Assembly: GCA_028673005.1 (NCBI GenBank)
Contig: CM054120.1
Span: 59,394,057-59,458,056, forward strand
Length of the DNA: 64,000 nt
Origin: Tanypteryx hageni
Taxonomy: Eukaryota > Arthropoda > Insecta > Odonata > Petaluridae
Reading direction: 5' to 3'
In this document: positions 59,515-64,000 of the stretch, in pieces
How the letters are laid out: every line of letters begins with the position of its first letter
Numbering within the stretch: the first letter of the stretch is position 1
Notes under the pieces: model-generated
Seen by the model: the letters and a program-made list of their open reading frames with translations, nothing else
The model's database searches: none
What the model was told of the DNA's origin: nothing
Position numbers and translations under genes: made by a program

Positions 59515-59670
59515 CTCAGTCGTGTCCGTCCGTCCGCATGTTTCATCTGCGAAACTACAGGACAGACGTTCATCAAATTTGGTATATAGGACAAAAGGAC
59601 AGAGAAAATGATATAAATGGGTCACGTAGCCTAATCGGGAGTGCCACTTTACTGGTGACAAAAATAAACT
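59290..59670. repeat. inverted repeat (arms about 150 bp, spacer about 75 bp)
   Basis: The left arm 59290-59445 (GAAGTGGCACTCCCGATTAG ... GGACAGACGGACAGG) is the diverged reverse complement of the right arm 59522-59665 (GTCCGTCCGTCCGCATG ... CTAATCGGGAGTGCCACTTT). Both arms include CACGTAGCCTAATCGGGAGT or its complement. Confidence 0.8.
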
Positions 59671-61217
59671 TTTCTTTATATCTCGTAAAATATCACTTAT
59701 AAATATACTTGGTAGGATAGGTAGGATAAACATCAATAAACATAAAACCTAAAAACTTAATCAGAAAATCATCATCATTATAAAGCCCAAACTCAGTATA
59801 CTGAGTAATAATAATCTTCAGATAATTAAGTTGCAACGTTAAGTTTGACATTGATACAACTATAATTGCGATGCTTCATAAAAAGCGCGAAGCGAATAAC
59901 GCAATTGTTTTGTCTATTTGAAGGCTTAATAGACACTAATTGAATTAGAGGCGGGTCGCATTGGCAACACCCGGAACGAGTACGAAAAAGCTATAAAATT
60001 TCGGAAAGAAACGTGTGTTCCTTACAAATTCCCCCATGTAACGCCTAAGTCAGTGCAAGGCTTTCTAAAAATGCATGTTAAAATTACTTTTAATCTGGAT
60101 ACGAATTCATTAGAAGAAACGTTGTCTAGCTGAAAGAACGTAGTTCTTAATTTTTTAAAGCAGAATTCAAATAAGTACCGAATTAGCGTAAATATCTGCA
60201 TTAAATCGAAAAAAACTGTTAATACTTACTCTTTTCAACAATGGAAATCTTTAAATACTATGACAACGAGTCGTTGCCAACAATCTCAATGCTTTTAAAG
60301 GGATCTGATATTATACGTTACCATTACAGTGATTTAATGCTTTTAATGGAAACTAATGCCTTCAAAACGAACTTCCATAACTCGTATCTCAAGGGAAAGT
60401 AAAATTTATTTGAGTTACGGAAATATGTTTTTTTCATTTTTATTTAGTCGACTTAACATCAAGTTAATTAAGTATATAAGTTAACTATTTCTAATTTTCA
60501 ATATAATGCATATTATGAAAACATCATCATCAATATTTTCCTCCGGTAATAAGTATGTGAGGTTTCACTGTATCCAAAACTCTAATTTCATCACGCGCTG
60601 TGATTGAGTGTATCATAGACAATTGCAATTCTCACGTTCTAATGAATGCCCAAACATATCGATTAAATTTGGATTATCGACTGTAGGAAGGAGCGAATAG
60701 GTTTGCTTTTCCCCAGGGCTATAAGGGATCACAATCGAAGAATCAACCCCGGTAGGAGTGCCGGTAAAACGTGAAAAGTATTTTAATGTTGTGTATCGAG
60801 AAATTTTACCTTATTTCAATTGTTAAATATAATGGCGTCATACTGGTTTCTCGATATTTTTATCCAAATACGTGCTAAAATGATATAAATGGGTCACGTA
60901 GCCTAATCGGGAGTGCCCCTTTGCTGGTGACAAAAATAAACTTTTCTTTATATCTCGTAAAATATCACTTATAAATATACTTGGTAGGATAGGTAGGATA
61001 AACATCAATAAACATAAAACCTAAAAACTTAATCAGAAAATCATCATCATTATAAAGCCCAAACTCAGTATACTGAGTAATAATAATCTTCAGATAATTA
61101 AGTTGCAACGTTAAGTTTGACATTGATACAACTATAATTGCGATGCTTCATAAAAAGCGCGAAGCGAATAACGCAATTGTTTTGTCTATTTGAAGGCTTA
61201 ATAGACGCCAATTGAAT
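59608..61217 (+). repeat. direct repeat pair 59608-59950 and 60877-61217
   Basis: About 340 bases from AATGATATAAATGGGTCACG to GTTTTGTCTATTTGAAGGCT are repeated almost identically with a spacing of 1,269 bases. The first copy lies in repeat C; the second follows a breakpoint inside TATCCAAATACGTGCTAAA (60877). This is the footprint of a partial tandem duplication. Confidence 0.88.
59850..60055 (+). repeat. R1 core, partial copy g
   Basis: The same 5' half of R1 as at 9785-9990 (GCGATGCTTCATAAAAAGCG to CCCCCATGTAACG). Confidence 0.7.
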
Positions 61218-61330
61218 CGGAGACCGGTCGCATTGGCAACACCCGGAACGAGTACGAAAAAGCCATATAATTTCGGAAAGAAACGCATGTTTCTGACAAT
61301 TTTTCCCGATTAACGTCTAAGTCAGTGCAA
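61110..61330 (+). repeat. R1 core, partial copy h
   Basis: In the second copy of the 340-base direct repeat. Beyond GGCTTAATAGACGCCAATTG it diverges from copy g (AATCGGAGACCGGTCGC instead of AATTAGAGGCGGGTCGC), so the tail came from a different R1/C element. Confidence 0.65.
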
Positions 61331-61550
61331 TGCTTTTAAAAAATACATTTTTAAATTACTTTAAATCGGGATACGAATTCGGGAGAAGAAACTCGACAGT
61401 TTTTAGACCCCAAGGCAAATGACTAAATTATTTAACAAAATTAAATCAAAAGAAATGTCCAATAAAGTTTTATTTAACATTGTAAATACATAATAAAAAT
61501 TACTATATTCGAATTGCACATTCATTTATATTGCGCATGCACAATACAAA

Positions 61551-62115
61551 ACAATCTTTATATATAAATACTCAATGTCTCTCCATCTGTCTGCCCGTCT
61601 GTCTGTCTGTTTCTCGGTCCGTCTGTGTGTCCGTCCGTCCCCGTTTTATCTCTTGTATAGTTTGTCATAGAGAAATGCTGTAAACGCCATTTTGTTTCTG
61701 CCAACTAGGAGTCCCCGGGAAAACTATTTTCGACTCCGGGAGACGATTATATTTTTCCATATGTTTGCACAAAACTTTTGATTTTTCAAGGTGCAAGGTT
61801 TATGTCTTTAATTCATTCAAATTCGTAAATATGGACCGAATTTCTCGACTTTTATTTATTCGAAGCTAAAATTAAAAAATATCTTATTCTTGCAATGATT
61901 ACATGTTAAACGGAAGAATTTCGCAGAGACACGCATTTCTTTTCGAAATTTTATGTCTTTTTCGTACTCTTTCCGGGGGTTCCCAAGGCGACCCGTATTC
62001 TTGCCTCCGATTGAATTAGCATTTGTTAAGCCTTAAAATAGACGAAAGAATTGCGTTTTTCGCTTCGCGCTGTTTATGAAGCATCGAAATTAATGTTGTA
62101 AGTAATTTCGAACTT
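61551..62115 (-). repeat. R1 core, copy e (inverted)
   Basis: CTTTATATATAAATACTCAATG, a CTGTCTGCCCGTCTGTCTG run, CGACTCCGGGAGACGATTAT and CTTCGCGCTGTTTATGAAGC in the same order as copy d. Confidence 0.75.
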
Positions 62116-62587
62116 AATATATTACAACTTTAATAATTAAAGATTATTATTAATATTCAGTAGACTTGCGTGTGGGCTGTAGGCATTTATAACAATTGTC
62201 GAAAAGAAAAAATCTTCTTTCTTTATTTCAATACTGGAATGTTACCTATTCGTATGGGTGAGACAACTATAGTTGCAGATATAAATTATAAAAACAATCA
62301 TTACATTCAAAATATCAGTTGTCTAATTTTATAAGGAGAAATTGGCTATTAATACTTTTAAACATCCTAATTTCTAAATTCGCAGAATATTTTGCGGGTG
62401 CCACTAGTTTCTTCAATTAAAAACATCAATAAAGTAAAAGAATTTAAATTTACATTTTTTATATTAAAAACAGAAATTATATTTTTACATTATACTAAAA
62501 AATTAAAAATAATTTTATTTGTATTGTAGATATTACATACAATTTAAATCACCCATATCGATTTCATCCTAGCAAATTTGTTAATTA

Positions 62588-63200
62588 CTATATCCCAATT
62601 TGATATATTTTCTTAAAATCTGAGATATCTAGGGACAAAATTGCTAGATTTTTTAATCCTTTTGTCGCCATACAACTACGCAGGTAATTTTTAATTAATT
62701 TCATCTTTGAAGAAACTATTTCCATGGATGCTACTGAAATAGAAATAGTCAAATAAATCATATGTGCTGTGCAAACGTTGCAATAATCAGATGCTAGCCC
62801 CCATTTAATAATCAGAAGTTCCAAATATTCCTTAACATCCTTGCACTCGTTTAATACAATCCTCATATTTGAATTTGTTGTTAGTGCTATTATTTCGTCT
62901 TGTAAACTTCGAGTCAAAGACTTTTATATTTATCGTGAAATATTTTTGAGTTAACAAATTTCAGATGCGCTTAATATTAAAAGCTTCTCTGGTTCTAAAA
63001 GACTGATAAAATGTCTTATTTCTATTGTTTTCTTGATTTGCATACCTATTTGTGATGTCACCCAAATCAAAAACTTTACAAAAAATATTCATTTGAAATT
63101 TCCTGCTTTACTTCTAATAAACTGTTCTTCATCGAAGAACTTCCTTTGAATTTGAATTCGTTTTGTTTTTAACTCGATTAGTATACCATATTGTATAGCC
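62588..63200 (-). pseudogene. hAT transposase C-terminal fossil in repeat D copy 2
   Basis: A 109-codon minus-strand frame (62917-62588) is open: ALTTNSNMRIVLNECKDVKE, then ISISVASMEIVSSKMKLIKN, YLRSCMATKGLKNLAIL and SLDISDFKKIYQIG. It aligns with the fossil at 32030-32760. This copy lacks the stop after ATK but has lost the conserved Glu-Arg-x-Phe-Ser (here MEIVSS). Upstream pieces out to about 63200 are broken. The hATC dimerisation region is therefore recognisable but not functional. Confidence 0.7.
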
Positions 63201-64000
63201 GTTTCAGTTGCATAATTTCTAAATCCAACAAAATCATTTTTTAGAGACAAAAGTGTTTCGGAGCATTTTTACGTTCACCCGAACTTACAATCCGCCTCTG
63301 TTAATGTACTTGCACTGCACACTTTTTTAGTGTGAGACACTGGCGCACATTTTTGAGGCCCTCTTGAAACGGATAAAAAGAGAACAAATTTTTAAATGTG
63401 ATTTAGAACGTTTCAAGTAAGATTTGAATTTTCACGATAAGAAAATTAACCTTCATACTTTTCTCCGTAAGAAGTTGCAAATCCCATAAAATCTGTAGAC
63501 AACTCAAATATATTTGAAAATTTTAAGGAAAAAAGGCTTGCAAGTGAATAAATTGATTTTTTCGTGTTATCATAAGAGTAATAATATTATGCTCTGGCGT
63601 CGTACTCAGGACTCTTCGGATTTTTTCATTCCTTTTTTTTAACTGAATCAAGTTTTTCAGTCAAATTTAATTCTGCTACCTAGCCGGGAAGATTGTTAAA
63701 CTTTATCAAAATGAAGTGTGACGGACAGTGAAAATGTCAATTTATATAAAGACTAGTGTATTGCCTGTCATATGATGGTTGTCAGTTACTGTATTTTTGA
63801 AAACCCATCGTAAGACTGGTAATTCTAATGAAACCATACATCTTAAGTAATCGTAACTCATTATTATGGATAATCAGTAATTTAGGTTATTTTGCTAGTG
63901 TGCATGCGTTTTGAAATTCAAAGGGGAATTTAGAAATGAATAATAACAGCTGTAATTATTCAGTAAGGGCCGGTATAAAATTTTACAAAATAGAGATTCG

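Larger units (their letters stand above)
57191..60877 (+). repeat. repeat family C, copy 2, interrupted
   Basis: Matches 8187-10820 in two blocks: 57191-58370 (8187-9440) and about 59515-60877 (9455-10820). Between them lies about 1.1 kb with no counterpart in copy 1. It lacks the 60-base segment found at 8813-8872 in copy 1. The second block (59900-60870) is almost identical to 9840-10800, while the first is more diverged. Confidence 0.85.
61395..64000. repeat. repeat family D, copy 2 (runs off the window)
   Basis: Co-linear with 30877-33370 at high similarity, including the same inverted R1 at the same place, so R1 was inside the ancestral D element. It has about 80 extra bases near 63693-63785 relative to copy 1 (CTTTATCAAAATGAAGTGTG onward) that repeat the GTCAGTTACTGTA junction. 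Confidence 0.8.

Noticed and set aside
1..64000. CRISPR array, bacterial operons, phage or plasmid functions
   Set aside because: No regular short direct repeats with unique spacers and no prokaryotic gene organisation; introns, LTR elements and LINEs show nuclear animal DNA.

Overview
The window is nuclear DNA of an animal, most likely an arthropod and probably an insect. It is AT-rich, has no operons or other prokaryotic signals, and carries an arthropod-style transposon mix: a Ty3/gypsy element primed by tRNA-Trp, a Penelope-like element, Jockey/CR1-type and RTE-type LINE pieces, two lineages of hAT transposase, a pogo/Tigger MITE and several dispersed repeat families with GTCC/GACA-rich stretches. 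The species cannot be fixed from the sequence alone. No complete host protein-coding gene can be recognised. Host content is limited to candidate exons with good splice signals that look like 5' UTR, 3' UTR or lncRNA exons.  Layout. 1-1160: decayed Penelope-like element on the minus strand, running off the left edge. 1500-5560: mostly unassigned, with small repeats and a G-rich tract. 5562-7627: first copy of repeat family A. 8030-10820: CT-rich minisatellite and first copy of repeat family C. 10820-13370: unassigned, with two tRNA-like SINE remnants. 13374-13694: pogo-type MITE. 13880-15600: candidate minus-strand spliced transcript. 15600-24490: no recognisable gene. 24890-26665: two different hAT transposase pseudogenes, one apparently inserted in the other. 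28500-30747: decayed LINE with a complete 3' tail. 30877-33370: first copy of repeat family D, which carries a hAT C-terminal fossil. 33570-35709: second copy of family A. 36280-37836: candidate plus-strand exons. 40322-40487: candidate minus-strand exon. 41498-41700: RTE-type LINE fragment. 41812-42630: non-autonomous hAT element with a perfect 8-bp target duplication. 42970-45060: decayed gypsy pol. 46460-46695: minisatellite. 49992-54606: intact gypsy element. 54859-56230: candidate minus-strand 5' exons. 57191-60877: second copy of family C, interrupted by about 1.1 kb. 61395-64000: second copy of family D, running off the right edge.  The best-supported feature is the 4,615-bp gypsy element on the minus strand. 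Its two 285-bp LTRs are identical and it has a 4-bp target duplication, an 18-nt tRNA-Trp primer site, a polypurine tract, an open gag, an open pol with all catalytic residues, and a canonical GGGAAAC slip site where gag passes into pol in the -1 frame. It therefore looks young and possibly still mobile.  A second theme is modularity. A core of about 230-500 bp (called R1 here) recurs eight times in both orientations, alone or inside three otherwise unrelated larger repeat families (A, C, D). It is the structure most worth classifying, because recognised transposon families do not explain it.
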